From Rhodocyclales bacterium (GTDB taxonomy: Bacteria > Pseudomonadota > Gammaproteobacteria > Burkholderiales > Rhodocyclaceae): a DNA stretch of 56,752 nucleotides. The stretch's first letter is position 1. The number at the start of each line of letters is the position of its first letter. The notes beneath the pieces were generated by a model. That model saw nothing but the letters and a program-made list of their open reading frames with translations, was not told the origin of the DNA and searched no databases. The stretch lies in the NCBI GenBank assembly GCA_016235805.1, contig JACRIY010000018.1, positions 1 through 56,752 of the forward strand, written 5' to 3'. Of this stretch, positions 7,814 to 16,189 are shown piece after piece. Both the position numbers and the translations under genes were made by a program.

Positions 7814-8656
7814 ATGGCGGCCGAACGCTCCGACGAAGATCGGCACCGAGCCCTTGCTGCCTTCATCGAGTCCATGCTGGATCGGCACGGAGTGGCCGAG
7901 CGCCAGCGCATCCGTGCCCTCGAGGGGGCGCTCGGGATGTCGTACACCCAAGTGCGACGTCGCATGCTGGGGGACGCTCCTTGGACGATCGATGAGATCA
8001 AGCAGCTCGCGAACCACTTCCACGAGCCGCTGATCCCGATCCTGGCGGCCCTGGCCGACGAGCCTGGCGTGCCCGCCACCCTTCCCTTCGGTGGCGCTGC
8101 GATTCCGTGCACGATCTGGCCGGTGGGAGAGCCACTGACGGGCCGCATCGGGCCCATGGTCGCGGTGCGCGACGACACCACCGGGCAGTGGACAGTCGCT
8201 CCAGCCTCCGAGGTCGCCGACAGCCCCAGCTACGAGCTCGCGCGCCTGCTGTTCGAGCGCGCACCGCCTAAGCGGGTGGCCGTCCTCGACGACGACAGCG
8301 ATTCCGCACAGTCGATCGTCGACTTTCTCAGCGCCAAAGGGCTGGATGCCAAGCCGTTCGACTGCGCGACGAACCTGCTCGCGGCCATGGAAGACGAGCA
8401 CTTCGACGGGTTCGTGGTGGACTGGCTGCTGGGCGAGAACACGGCCAAGGATCTACTGTCGAAGATCCGCGTGCGAGTGCCATCAGGCCCGCTGGTCATC
8501 CTCACGGGCCAGATCGCGACCGGGCTCGCCACCGAGGAAGAACTGGTGATGGTGGGTGCGTCCTACCGGGCCTTGCTGTTCGAAAAGCCCACCCGCCCGC
8601 TGTCGATCTTCAATGCCCTGCAGGTGGGTTTCGCAGGCTCGGCAACGGCCGCCTGA
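7814..8656 (+). CDS. BetR-type DNA-binding protein fused to a response receiver domain
   Basis: 280-residue regulator. Residues about 10-90 form a helix-turn-helix region resembling the BetR domain (RIRALEGALGMSYTQVRRRM). The C-terminal 125 residues are a CheY-like receiver: acidic pocket D159-D161 (VLDDD), phosphoacceptor D203 (VVDWLL), Thr in VILTG and K258 (FEKP). The order is inverted compared with most response regulators, which carry the receiver first. No partner histidine kinase is encoded nearby, so phosphorylation would need an outside kinase. Its place immediately upstream of the FlhDC-like activators suggests control of transfer onset. The start is uncertain because no good Shine-Dalgarno sequence is visible. 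Confidence 0.8.
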   Translation: MAAERSDEDRHRALAAFIESMLDRHGVAERQRIRALEGALGMSYTQVRRRMLGDAPWTIDEIKQLANHFHEPLIPILAALADEPGVPATLPFGGAAIPCTIWPVGEPLTGRIGPMVAVRDDTTGQWTVAPASEVADSPSYELARLLFERAPPKRVAVLDDDSDSAQSIVDFLSAKGLDAKPFDCATNLLAAMEDEHFDGFVVDWLLGENTAKDLLSKIRVRVPSGPLVILTGQIATGLATEEELVMVGASYRALLFEKPTRPLSIFNALQVGFAGSATAA

Positions 8657-8835
8657 CGCTCGCCCTCCAACCCTCCAACAGTTTGGCGGCTGCACCGACG
8701 TCCACGGCGGCCGTAAGTGATCGGAATGTTCGAACTCCGCTCATTCACATTCCGATACTGACGACATAAGATCTAACTAATTTACTTCCAGCGCCGTCTA
8801 GTGTGTTATCAATGTATATGTAACGCCAATTATCA

Positions 8836-8865
8836 TTGACACCTCACGCCAGGAATCGGTAATCT
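8836..8865 (+). promoter_or_regulatory. Sigma-70 promoter candidate for activator and transfer genes
   Basis: TTGACA at 8836-8841 and TAATCT at 8860-8865 are separated by 18 bases. They lie in an unusually AT-rich stretch (about 8745-8870) of the 304-base gap before the FlhD-like gene. This is the best promoter match seen in this part of the window. Confidence 0.5.
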
Positions 8866-8960
8866 TTGGCTCAAGTCGCCACGGCGCCGCCGTTTCGACT
8901 TGACGCCGGGTCCGCTTGCCGCCCGCGTCAACCCGCCACACGGCAGACCGGACGGACACC

Positions 8961-9272
8961 ATGGACCACGCAACCTCACTCTCGCAGGTTCAGCGAGCCA
9001 ATCTGAACCTCCTCCTGCTCATGCGCGACGTTGCATTGCGCGACATGGGCGGCGCGGTTTGCAGCTTCGGGCTGGCCCGCCAAGACTTCGCCGCCATCGT
9101 CAGTCGTGCGCCCGACGAGTTGCTGAGCTTCGTCTGCGGCCTCGGTGACCAGGCGCTGTTCCTTCCTCGCAGCGACCTGTCCACGCTGCTGGCCTTGCCG
9201 CCGGCCGTCGCGCCGGCGATTGCCTCGGCCCGCCCGGCCACCGTCCGTTCAACCCGCATCGCCGACGCCTGA
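8961..9272 (+). CDS. FlhD-like transfer activator subunit
   Basis: 103-residue protein similar in length and pattern to FlhD. The N-terminal QVQRANLNLLLLMRDVALRD matches the FlhD helix that begins INLSYLLLAQRL, followed by an FGLARQDF segment like FRLGINEEM. The ATG at 8961 is preferred over an earlier in-frame start because it places the FlhD homology at the amino terminus. FlhD with FlhC forms a transcription activator; in SXT/R391 elements the homologues SetD and SetC switch on conjugation genes. The gene is followed after 21 bases by an FlhC-like gene, so the pair probably activates the transfer operon downstream. A flagellar role is unlikely in this context. Confidence 0.75.
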   Translation: MDHATSLSQVQRANLNLLLLMRDVALRDMGGAVCSFGLARQDFAAIVSRAPDELLSFVCGLGDQALFLPRSDLSTLLALPPAVAPAIASARPATVRSTRIADA

Positions 9273-9293
9273 GCGTCGCTGGGGCGGTGAACC

Positions 9294-10427
9294 GTGCTCA
9301 GCACGACGGCGGCCAGCCTGCGTGCGCTCGAAACAGCGCGCCAGTGCGCGATGCTGGGCGCACACCACCGCACCATCTCGTTCATCACAAGCCTGACGCC
9401 CGGCTACATCGCCCGCGCGGTCTACTGCAGGCAGTACCCGGCGCCCATCGGGCGTCCGCAGTACTCCGAGGACTTCCTCTTCAAGACCAGCCGGCGCCTT
9501 CAAGCGGAGGCCAGTCTCCTCGCGGCCCACTACCGTCGACTGACCGGTGACGGCTTCCTGCCTGCGGACGCGTTGATCACCGCCTACCGCCATCACCGCA
9601 CCACGCACCCGTCATCGGAACTGGGCTTCGACCAGGCGTTCTTCACGGTGTCTCGGCTGGACGGCATCTGGGCTGCGGGGAAGAGCGTGCTCTCCTTCGT
9701 CGAGTGCCTGAACTGCCACAGTTCCTACCTCGCGGCTCATGGCATGGCCAAGCGCGACAACTGCCCTGTCTGCCGCACCGACTGGCAAGCGCCCTCACGT
9801 CGTCGGACCGCGGCCAACGCACCTCGCTCCGCGCCAGCCCCTCCGGTTCCGCCGCGACCCGAGCATGACGAACCGTGGCAATTGGACCTGGACATTGCGC
9901 ACGTGCGACTGGTGCGCCGACTCGAGCAGTTGGGGGCCGGCCACAGGGTCTGCGCCGTCCTGGCCGGCGAACACTGGACGAACCTGTTTCGTGCCTCCCG
10001 CGGCCGCCCGACCGTGACGTGTGCGCATCTGTCTCGCCCCATGCCGCTGGACCATTGGTCCGCGAAGACGGAGGTCACGCACCGCGTGCAGTACGCGATC
10101 TTTGCCGCGCACTTCCGACGGCTCGTGCAACTGGACCTGACGCCGGTCGAGGCCATCTGCACGGCGATCGAGGAAATGCGCAAGGCCTGCCACGGGTATC
10201 CCAAGCCCGTGAGCTTCGACCGCTGCTTCGAGATTGCCGCCCTGCTCGAAAGCCTGTGGGGTGTGCCGACCCGGCAGTTCGACCTGGTGCGGTGCCTGGA
10301 GTGCGACTCTCACCACCTGGTCAGTAAGGCCGAGACCCGACCGATGGGCTGCCCCTTCTGCATGCTCATCCGCCGTCACCGCGTGCTGCTGCCCACACCG
10401 GAGGCAGCGGGCGCGAACCCATCCTGA
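9294..10427 (+). CDS. Tandem FlhC-like activator (two FlhC units in one chain)
   Basis: 377-residue protein made of two FlhC-like repeats. Unit one (about 1-165) runs from ARQCAMLGAHHRTISFI through ADALITAYR to a zinc-binding pattern C138, C141, C157, C160. Unit two (about 200-360) repeats the pattern, with VRLVRRLEQLGAGHRV, VEAICTAIEEM and C334, C337, C353, C356. E. coli FlhC is about 192 residues with one such Cys set. A Pro/Arg-rich linker (around 165-200) joins the units. Start is GTG at 9294, needed to include the first FlhC helix. The FlhD partner is immediately upstream. Inference: the pair activates the mobility genes that start 95 bases later. Confidence 0.75.
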   Translation: MLSTTAASLRALETARQCAMLGAHHRTISFITSLTPGYIARAVYCRQYPAPIGRPQYSEDFLFKTSRRLQAEASLLAAHYRRLTGDGFLPADALITAYRHHRTTHPSSELGFDQAFFTVSRLDGIWAAGKSVLSFVECLNCHSSYLAAHGMAKRDNCPVCRTDWQAPSRRRTAANAPRSAPAPPVPPRPEHDEPWQLDLDIAHVRLVRRLEQLGAGHRVCAVLAGEHWTNLFRASRGRPTVTCAHLSRPMPLDHWSAKTEVTHRVQYAIFAAHFRRLVQLDLTPVEAICTAIEEMRKACHGYPKPVSFDRCFEIAALLESLWGVPTRQFDLVRCLECDSHHLVSKAETRPMGCPFCMLIRRHRVLLPTPEAAGANPS

Positions 10428-10522
10428 AACAGGGACCTTCTTTGCCCATACACGTCGGGCAAGATTTGCGGGGGGATGCAGCCGCCGTTTCGGGTTGAAG
10501 ACGCGAAGTCCATCGGCCCATC

Positions 10523-12379
10523 ATGGACGCCACATCAGCCATGGCGTCCCACATGGGCTTTCTCGAACTGCTCCAGCGCCGCCATCGCCCTGCTCCCTCG
10601 GTCCGCACCGAACCCGGCGGCCTGGCCGCATCGGCACACGCAGGAAGGCATCCCTCGGTGGACCCCGGCATCGCGGCCTGCTCGGTCGACGACCTGCTGG
10701 CCTCCGAGGCTGAACTGCTGCAGCGCTTCAAGTACTGCTATGGCTGTGACGCCGAGACCTTCGAGCGCGACATCGTCGCCCCGATTCGGCGCTACGCCAG
10801 CTATGTGAACCTGCTTCCAGCCACCGCCGACAACTTCTTCTGCAGTGCGGGTGGCTTGTTCCGTCTCGGACTTGAAGTGGCCTTCTTCGCGCTGCAGGGC
10901 ACCGACGCGCACATCGTGTCCGGACGCGCGACCATCAGCGTTCGCAAGGACCTCGAACCACGCTGGCGCCGAGCCACGTTCCTCGCAGGCTTGTGCAGCG
11001 AGTTGCATCGCACGCTGTGCGCCGCCACGGTGACGGATGACCAGGGCGAGGAGTGGCCCTCCTACCTGCTGCCGTTGACGGCGTGGCTCGAGCGGCGTCG
11101 GGCGCGCCGCTTCTTCGTTCGATGGATCGCCAATGCCCCGGAGAGTCGCGGCCTGAGCCTGTTCGCGTTGCCACACATCGTCGCGCCCGAGGCGATGCAG
11201 CAACTTGCCGAAGCCAACAACATTGTGGTGCCGCAGATGCTGGCCTCGATCACGGGCATACCGCTCCTTCACGAGCAGAGCATCCTCATCGAACTGGTCA
11301 AACGCTCCGCGGCGTCGGTCATCGACCGCGACCTGGCTGCCAGTGCCCACCGATACGGCAGGCCCATCCTCGGCGCACACATCGAGCGCTACCTGCTCGA
11401 TGCCATGCGCCAGCTCATCGCCGCTCACCCGGCCTGGTCGCCCAACTCCGAGCGTTCGCGTGTCTGGGTGGGGACCGAAGGCCTCTTCATCGTCTGGCCC
11501 AATGCCGCGGCGGAAATCCGCAAGGTCCTCGAGGACGACGAACTGCGGGGCATCCCCAAGGCACCTGAAACGATCGTCGAGATTCTCACCGCAGCCGGCG
11601 TGCTGGTGCCGCCCCCTCCGGAGATCGGCTGCTGGACGATCCTGCCCCCGGGGACGTCCTCTGCCATCGAAGCGGTGCGCCTGGCATCCCCGGACATCCT
11701 GCTCGCAGGGCAGGCTCGTCAGGTCATCGCGCTGTCCCAGCCATTGCTCGCTCGTCCGGCTGGTGTCGCGACTCGGGGCGACACGCAAGGCACAAGCGCT
11801 GCCGGCAGGCCTGTACCGATCGCGCCCCTTGCAACCACACCGGTCGCGTCCCAATCCGACGTCTCCGCCGCAACCGATGCGCAACGCGACGCTTCGCCCG
11901 ACCTGACGCCGGGCCCGCAGGTGCCGCTCGACTTCGGGCCGGCGCCAGGTGCTGCGGCCACGGCACAGCAGACTTCTGACGATCAGGCCGCAGCTGCACC
12001 GCCCACCCTCCCGAACCGTTCGCCACACGCGCCTGTTCCCGGACGCCGATTCGCGTTGAGCGCACCCCTGCGGCTCGTGCCGCAAGTGCGCCAGGCCTTG
12101 CAGGCGGCCATCGACACCTTGAACGGCGATCCGAAGTCGGCCACAGCCGTGACCGTCGCGTCGGGGGTCTTCGTTCCCCTGTCGCACTTCAAGGCCAGCA
12201 GCGTCGATGTGAACGTCGCCCTCCGCGCACTGGCCGAGGTCGACCTCCTGGTGGGGACCAAGGATCGGCGCCCCAGGACCTACCAGCACGACATCGCCGG
12301 GCTGGAGCAGGCTGGCGTGATCGTCAAGCCGGCGCATGTCCAAGGTCTCGATCCGTCCGACTTCCAAACCGCCGCGTGA
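10523..12379 (+). CDS. traI: MobH-type relaxase homologue lacking the catalytic histidines
   Basis: 618-residue protein with the TraI_2 organisation of MobH relaxases: an N-terminal HD-like domain (about 50-330), a variable Pro/Ala-rich linker (about 395-500) and a C-terminal DNA-binding domain ending in YQHDIAGLEQAGVI. MobH proteins normally read LPAS-x-x-HHH-x3-GGL-x2-H-x-LEV. Here the same framework is present (L98 P99 A100, G110 G111 L112, L117 E118 V119) but the His positions are N104, F105, F106 and L115, and the HD motif region reads SELHR. It is followed by the coupling protein with only 8 bases between them, as usual for a relaxase. It may nick DNA differently or be a non-catalytic relaxosome protein. 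Several ATG codons near 10523 make the exact start uncertain. Confidence 0.75.
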   Translation: MDATSAMASHMGFLELLQRRHRPAPSVRTEPGGLAASAHAGRHPSVDPGIAACSVDDLLASEAELLQRFKYCYGCDAETFERDIVAPIRRYASYVNLLPATADNFFCSAGGLFRLGLEVAFFALQGTDAHIVSGRATISVRKDLEPRWRRATFLAGLCSELHRTLCAATVTDDQGEEWPSYLLPLTAWLERRRARRFFVRWIANAPESRGLSLFALPHIVAPEAMQQLAEANNIVVPQMLASITGIPLLHEQSILIELVKRSAASVIDRDLAASAHRYGRPILGAHIERYLLDAMRQLIAAHPAWSPNSERSRVWVGTEGLFIVWPNAAAEIRKVLEDDELRGIPKAPETIVEILTAAGVLVPPPPEIGCWTILPPGTSSAIEAVRLASPDILLAGQARQVIALSQPLLARPAGVATRGDTQGTSAAGRPVPIAPLATTPVASQSDVSAATDAQRDASPDLTPGPQVPLDFGPAPGAAATAQQTSDDQAAAAPPTLPNRSPHAPVPGRRFALSAPLRLVPQVRQALQAAIDTLNGDPKSATAVTVASGVFVPLSHFKASSVDVNVALRALAEVDLLVGTKDRRPRTYQHDIAGLEQAGVIVKPAHVQGLDPSDFQTAA

Positions 12380-12387
12380 GGCTCGCC

Positions 12388-14298
12388 ATGTTGGTCCGAC
12401 CCTACGAGATGCCATGGCGCCCCGCCTATGAAGCATGGGCCGCCGCTGCCTGGCTGTCGGGCCTCCTGTACTTCGTCTACATCACCGGATCCCGGACGGC
12501 GTTCACCCCGCTGACGTTGGCGCTGGCCGCACTCGCGCTCGGGATGGTCGTCCTGCGCACGCGCCAGGCAATGGGCGTCCTGACCGTGAGGGCCTCGCTG
12601 TCCGGGCGGGCGATGCAGGTCATCACCACGCGCCGCCTCGGGCAGCTGACCCCGAAGGCGGACCAGGTGTTCCTCGGCTTCGGCTTCGAATGGCAACCCT
12701 TGCATTCGCAGCGCCTCTACGAGCTGGCCAAGATCGACTACAAGGCCTTCACGCTGCCGCCGCGGCTTCTGTCCCTTCTGGGGTACACGGTCGACCCCCA
12801 GCCCGACTCCGAGATCGGCATGCCCTTCATCCACGGCGTGGAGCCGAAGGAGCAGCCGCTGTACCGCCCGCTGCAGAACTTCGAAGGCGGCACCTTGCTC
12901 GTGGGGACAACACAGGCCGGCAAAGGCGTGGCCTTGGCAACCCTGCTCACCCAGGCCATCAAGCGGGGCGACGTCGTGGTCTTCATCGACCCGAAGAACA
13001 GCCGGCGCCTGAAGCGTGTCGTCCAACGCGCCTGCGAGGACTACCGACAACCCGACACGTTCCTGGAGTTCCACCCGGCGTTCCCGGAGGTCGGCGTTCG
13101 TCTCGACTTCACCTTCAACTGGCAGAAGCCCACCGAGATCGCGAGCCGCCTGCAGTCGATCATGCCGGCGGACAAGGACGGCACGTTCAGCGCCTTCGGC
13201 TGGGACGCGGTCAACGTCGTGGTCCAGGGACTCGTGAGCCTTGAGGATCGGCCCAACCTGGTCAAGCTCATCAAGTACGTCGCCGGAGGCGTCGAGCCGG
13301 TGCTGGAGGCGTCGCTCACGCACTTCTTCGACCGCGTGCTGCCGCGGGGCTGGCGCGACTCGGTGGAGATGCGAAAGCTGCTGCAGGAGGCCAGTCGCGG
13401 ACAACTGCGTCGGCCCTCCGAGGTCACGAGCCCGCAGTTGATCGCCTACGTCACCTACTACGAGCAGCACGTCCCGCAGAACCAGCACGAGCGTGTGATC
13501 GACGACCAGATCCGCGTCTTCAGACACAACCGCGAGCACTACCAGAAGATCACCGCCAGCCTGCTGCCCATCCTGTCGATGCTGACCTCGGGCGACCTCG
13601 GCCGCAGTCTTTCGCCGGATCCCTTCGATCTCGACGACACGCGCCCGATCATGAACTTCGAGAAGATCGAGCGCGGCCGGCATGTGCTGTACATGTGCCT
13701 GGACTCGCTGCCCGACCCCTCGGTTGCTTCGGCGATCGGGGCGCTGGCCCTCGCCGACATGGCCGCGCGCGCGGGCATGCGCTACAACCTGGACATCAAG
13801 GGCCGCATCACGCTCGTCGTCGACGAGGTGTCCAACGTCATCAACAAGCCGCTGATTGAGATCCTCAACAAGGGAGCCGAGGGCGGCATCCACTCGATCT
13901 GCGCGATGCAGACGCTTGCCGACCTCGCCAACCGACTCGGGTCCGAGGACGCAGCCCGCATGGCGCTCGGCAACCTCAACAACCTCTTCGCGCTGCGCAC
14001 CAAGGATCGCCCGACCCAGGACTTCGTGGTCGAGACGTTCGGCAAGACCGGCATCCACACGATGCGGGTTGGGCGAAACCTCGGCGCGGACACCCACCTC
14101 GGCGACTGGAGCAGCGGCCAGTCGGTGCAGATCACCGACGCGATGGAGGAGCGCATCCCGGCCGACATGCTCGGAAAGCTGCCCAACCTGCAGTACTTCG
14201 CGCAGGTCTCCGGCGGCCGGCTCATCAAGGGCCGCTTTCCGATCCTCGATCCCGACTTCGACCGGCCCACGCCTCGCCGCAAAGGGGACGCCCCATGA
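12388..14298 (+). CDS. traD: TraD-type type IV coupling protein
   Basis: 636-residue inner-membrane ATPase that links the relaxosome to the secretion channel. Two membrane segments lie near the amino end (about 15-65), followed by an ATPase domain with Walker A G173-T-T-Q-A-G-K179-G and Walker B D479-E480 (TLVVDEVSN). The ATG at 12388 has GAGG upstream; an alternative GTG at 12376 overlaps the relaxase stop. The order relaxase, TraD, DUF4400 is the same as in SXT-like and related conjugative elements. Its stop overlaps the next gene's ATG. Confidence 0.9.
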   Translation: MLVRPYEMPWRPAYEAWAAAAWLSGLLYFVYITGSRTAFTPLTLALAALALGMVVLRTRQAMGVLTVRASLSGRAMQVITTRRLGQLTPKADQVFLGFGFEWQPLHSQRLYELAKIDYKAFTLPPRLLSLLGYTVDPQPDSEIGMPFIHGVEPKEQPLYRPLQNFEGGTLLVGTTQAGKGVALATLLTQAIKRGDVVVFIDPKNSRRLKRVVQRACEDYRQPDTFLEFHPAFPEVGVRLDFTFNWQKPTEIASRLQSIMPADKDGTFSAFGWDAVNVVVQGLVSLEDRPNLVKLIKYVAGGVEPVLEASLTHFFDRVLPRGWRDSVEMRKLLQEASRGQLRRPSEVTSPQLIAYVTYYEQHVPQNQHERVIDDQIRVFRHNREHYQKITASLLPILSMLTSGDLGRSLSPDPFDLDDTRPIMNFEKIERGRHVLYMCLDSLPDPSVASAIGALALADMAARAGMRYNLDIKGRITLVVDEVSNVINKPLIEILNKGAEGGIHSICAMQTLADLANRLGSEDAARMALGNLNNLFALRTKDRPTQDFVVETFGKTGIHTMRVGRNLGADTHLGDWSSGQSVQITDAMEERIPADMLGKLPNLQYFAQVSGGRLIKGRFPILDPDFDRPTPRRKGDAP

Positions 14299-14918
14299 TC
14301 CGCTTCGTGTGGATCGCCGCGCTGGCATGCGTGCTGTGTCTGGTGCTGTACATCCCCTCCGCCGTGCCACCGGAGCGGCTGATGCAGACGGTGCGGGCTG
14401 AGCACGACCTCAACACCAGCCTGTGGGGAACGGCAGCGGCCGACCGCATCCTCGAGCGGATGCTGACCCTGCAGGCCAGCGGGCTCAACGTCTCGACGCC
14501 ACCACCGGAGACCGTGCAGCTGGCCGGCCCCGGGATCAACCCGGCCATGACCTCCGAGTTCGGACAGATGAGCACGCGCCTGTTCGCGTCGCCGTACTTC
14601 AAGTCGGTGGATGCGCTGTTCACGCTGGCGACGCTGCGAGCGGCAACGCTCATCCACGTGCTGCCGCTGCTGCTCGTCTTCCTGCTCGTGTGCGCAATCG
14701 ATGGATTTGCCGTCCGGAGTGTCAGAGCCCGCGAATTCGCTGCGCACAGCGCCGAGGTCTACACGATGAGTGCGGCCAGCGCCATCGCGCTTCTCTCGCT
14801 CGTGCTGGTGGCCATGTTCCTGCCCTTCACGATCAATCCGCTGTACACGATCGCCGCCCTGCTGCTGATGCTGTTCGTCCTCAGTCGAGCCATCGCGAAC
14901 TACCACGTGATCCGCTGA
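14295..14918 (+). CDS. DUF4400 integrating-element membrane protein
   Basis: 207-residue membrane protein. Hydrophobic segments lie at about 3-24, 118-135, 157-173 and 177-195, consistent with DUF4400, a family found next to TraD in conjugative elements. The ATG overlaps the TraD stop (ATGA), indicating a shared transcript. Its job is unknown; proximity suggests it assists the coupling protein. A GC-rich hairpin lies 22 bases after the stop. Confidence 0.75.
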   Translation: MIRFVWIAALACVLCLVLYIPSAVPPERLMQTVRAEHDLNTSLWGTAAADRILERMLTLQASGLNVSTPPPETVQLAGPGINPAMTSEFGQMSTRLFASPYFKSVDALFTLATLRAATLIHVLPLLLVFLLVCAIDGFAVRSVRAREFAAHSAEVYTMSAASAIALLSLVLVAMFLPFTINPLYTIAALLLMLFVLSRAIANYHVIR

Positions 14919-14939
14919 GATCGGCTCGCGTTCCCAGAT

Positions 14940-14963
14940 GCGGCCCGCCAACGAGCGGGCCGC
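14940..14963 (+). terminator. Hairpin after DUF4400 gene
   Basis: GCGGCCCGC (14940-14948) and GCGGGCCGC (14955-14963) form a perfect 9-bp stem with a 6-base loop. No T-run follows, so it may attenuate or stabilise the transcript rather than terminate it fully. Confidence 0.5.
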
Positions 14964-15163
14964 TTCGCTTGTGCCTCCACCACATCGCCTTCCTCGCGCC
15001 TCTCGAAAAGCGACGGTCGAAATCTCGGGGGTCTTCGAGCCGGGTTTCGAGTTGAGCGGCCGCGCCTTGCTTTCTACGCTCACCACCTGAGGTTTCGCAT
15101 GTCGCGAGCCTCAACGAGGCCCCGCCGATGCAACCCCATGCCGCCCACTCACGAGGACAGTCG

Positions 15164-15622
15164 ATGCCGCATACCGTCGTCGCCGCACATCCGCCGGCCA
15201 TCGTGATGACGCGCGTGTGGCTGGTCGAGCACGACTGGCTGCACAGCGTCTACGCCAGCAGCGCGAACCACTCGCCGAGGTTCCGGTTCCCCGACCTGCT
15301 GTCCGCGTGCATCGCCTTGGTCCTGGCCAGCAGCGACGCGATGCCCGCCCTGCAGCGCTTTCTCAGCACCGAACTCGGCGCACGCGACGGCGGCACGCCG
15401 CGTCGTTCGTGCCATGTCTGGCGCCGCCAGTTCGACGACCTCCTTCGCAAACACCGCGCCGCCTGGAACTCCCACCCGAACCCCAAGTTCGACCTCGACG
15501 ACATCGCCACCGGCTGCGTGGCCGTGGTGCGCGCCGGACACGATCCCATCGGCCGCGTGCTGCAGCAGGCACGCCTGAACTACGCGGCCCGCTCGGCAGC
15601 CGAGCGTGACCTGCAGGCCTGA
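15164..15622 (+). CDS. Conserved-looking transfer-region protein, unknown function
   Basis: 152 residues from the ATG at 15164, preferred because GAGG lies 7 bases upstream. No signal peptide or membrane segment is visible. The C-terminal half has a basic helix (VWRRQFDDLLRKHRAAW) and DDIATGCVAVVRAGHDPIGRVLQQARLNY. I do not recognise the family. It opens the gene block that continues with the transglycosylase 3 bases after its stop, so it is probably co-expressed with mating-apparatus genes. Confidence 0.55.
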   Translation: MPHTVVAAHPPAIVMTRVWLVEHDWLHSVYASSANHSPRFRFPDLLSACIALVLASSDAMPALQRFLSTELGARDGGTPRRSCHVWRRQFDDLLRKHRAAWNSHPNPKFDLDDIATGCVAVVRAGHDPIGRVLQQARLNYAARSAAERDLQA

Positions 15623-15625
15623 TCG

Positions 15626-16189
15626 ATGCGGTACGCACACCCCTCCCTGATCTGGACCGCCCTCGCCGGCGTCTTGATGCCGCTTGCAGCCCGCGCGTGC
15701 TGGGACGACGCGGCGGCGCGCTACGGGGTCTCGCCGCATCTGCTGTACGCGGTGGCACGCGCCGAGTCGGACCTCAATCCGTCGGCCGTCAACCTGACCC
15801 ATCGCGCCCGCACGAAGACCTACGACATCGGGCTCATGCAGATCAACAGCTCCCACCTGCCGACGCTCGCGCGATTCGGCATCGCCGAGCGCGATCTCTA
15901 CGAGCCCTGCACCAACATCATGGTCGGCGCCTGGCTGCTGGCCGGGCAGTTCTCACGCCAGGGCGTGAGCTGGGATGCGGTGGGTGCGTACAACGCCGCC
16001 TGTACCCAACTCAAGGGCACAGCCTGCCAGCAGGCACGCTCGACCTACGCGTGGCGCGTCTTCCGTCGTCTCCCGACCCGGACCGCCGGTTCACACCCAC
16101 CTGCTTTCACCACGGCGCAGCCTCCCTCCGGGTCGAACGCCACCGCTCGCACAGCGCCCTTCATCCTTGCCGCCAGGGTGGCCCCATGA
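15626..16189 (+). CDS. Lytic transglycosylase (VirB1-like)
   Basis: 187-residue exported enzyme that opens peptidoglycan for assembly of the secretion channel. A signal peptide (about 1-24, ending near ARA-C) is followed by an SLT domain with catalytic Glu at E47 (ARAESDLNP), the GLMQIN motif, and AVGAYNAAC. The C-terminal 50 residues are low-complexity. Such enzymes accompany most type IV secretion gene sets. Its stop overlaps the start of the OmpA-like gene. Confidence 0.9.
   Translation: MRYAHPSLIWTALAGVLMPLAARACWDDAAARYGVSPHLLYAVARAESDLNPSAVNLTHRARTKTYDIGLMQINSSHLPTLARFGIAERDLYEPCTNIMVGAWLLAGQFSRQGVSWDAVGAYNAACTQLKGTACQQARSTYAWRVFRRLPTRTAGSHPPAFTTAQPPSGSNATARTAPFILAARVAP

Noticed and set aside
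8961-10427. Flagellar regulon flhDC
   Set aside because: No flagellar genes are nearby; the context is a conjugation gene cluster and the FlhC is duplicated, so a transfer activator is more likely.
10535-12436. 633-codon minus-strand frame opposite the relaxase gene
   Set aside because: Antisense shadow of the relaxase gene, without ribosome site or domain.
15088-15113. oriT-like inverted repeat (TGAGG...CGC / GCG...CCTCA)
   Set aside because: The stem is short and interrupted by an internal loop, and nothing else marks a nick site.
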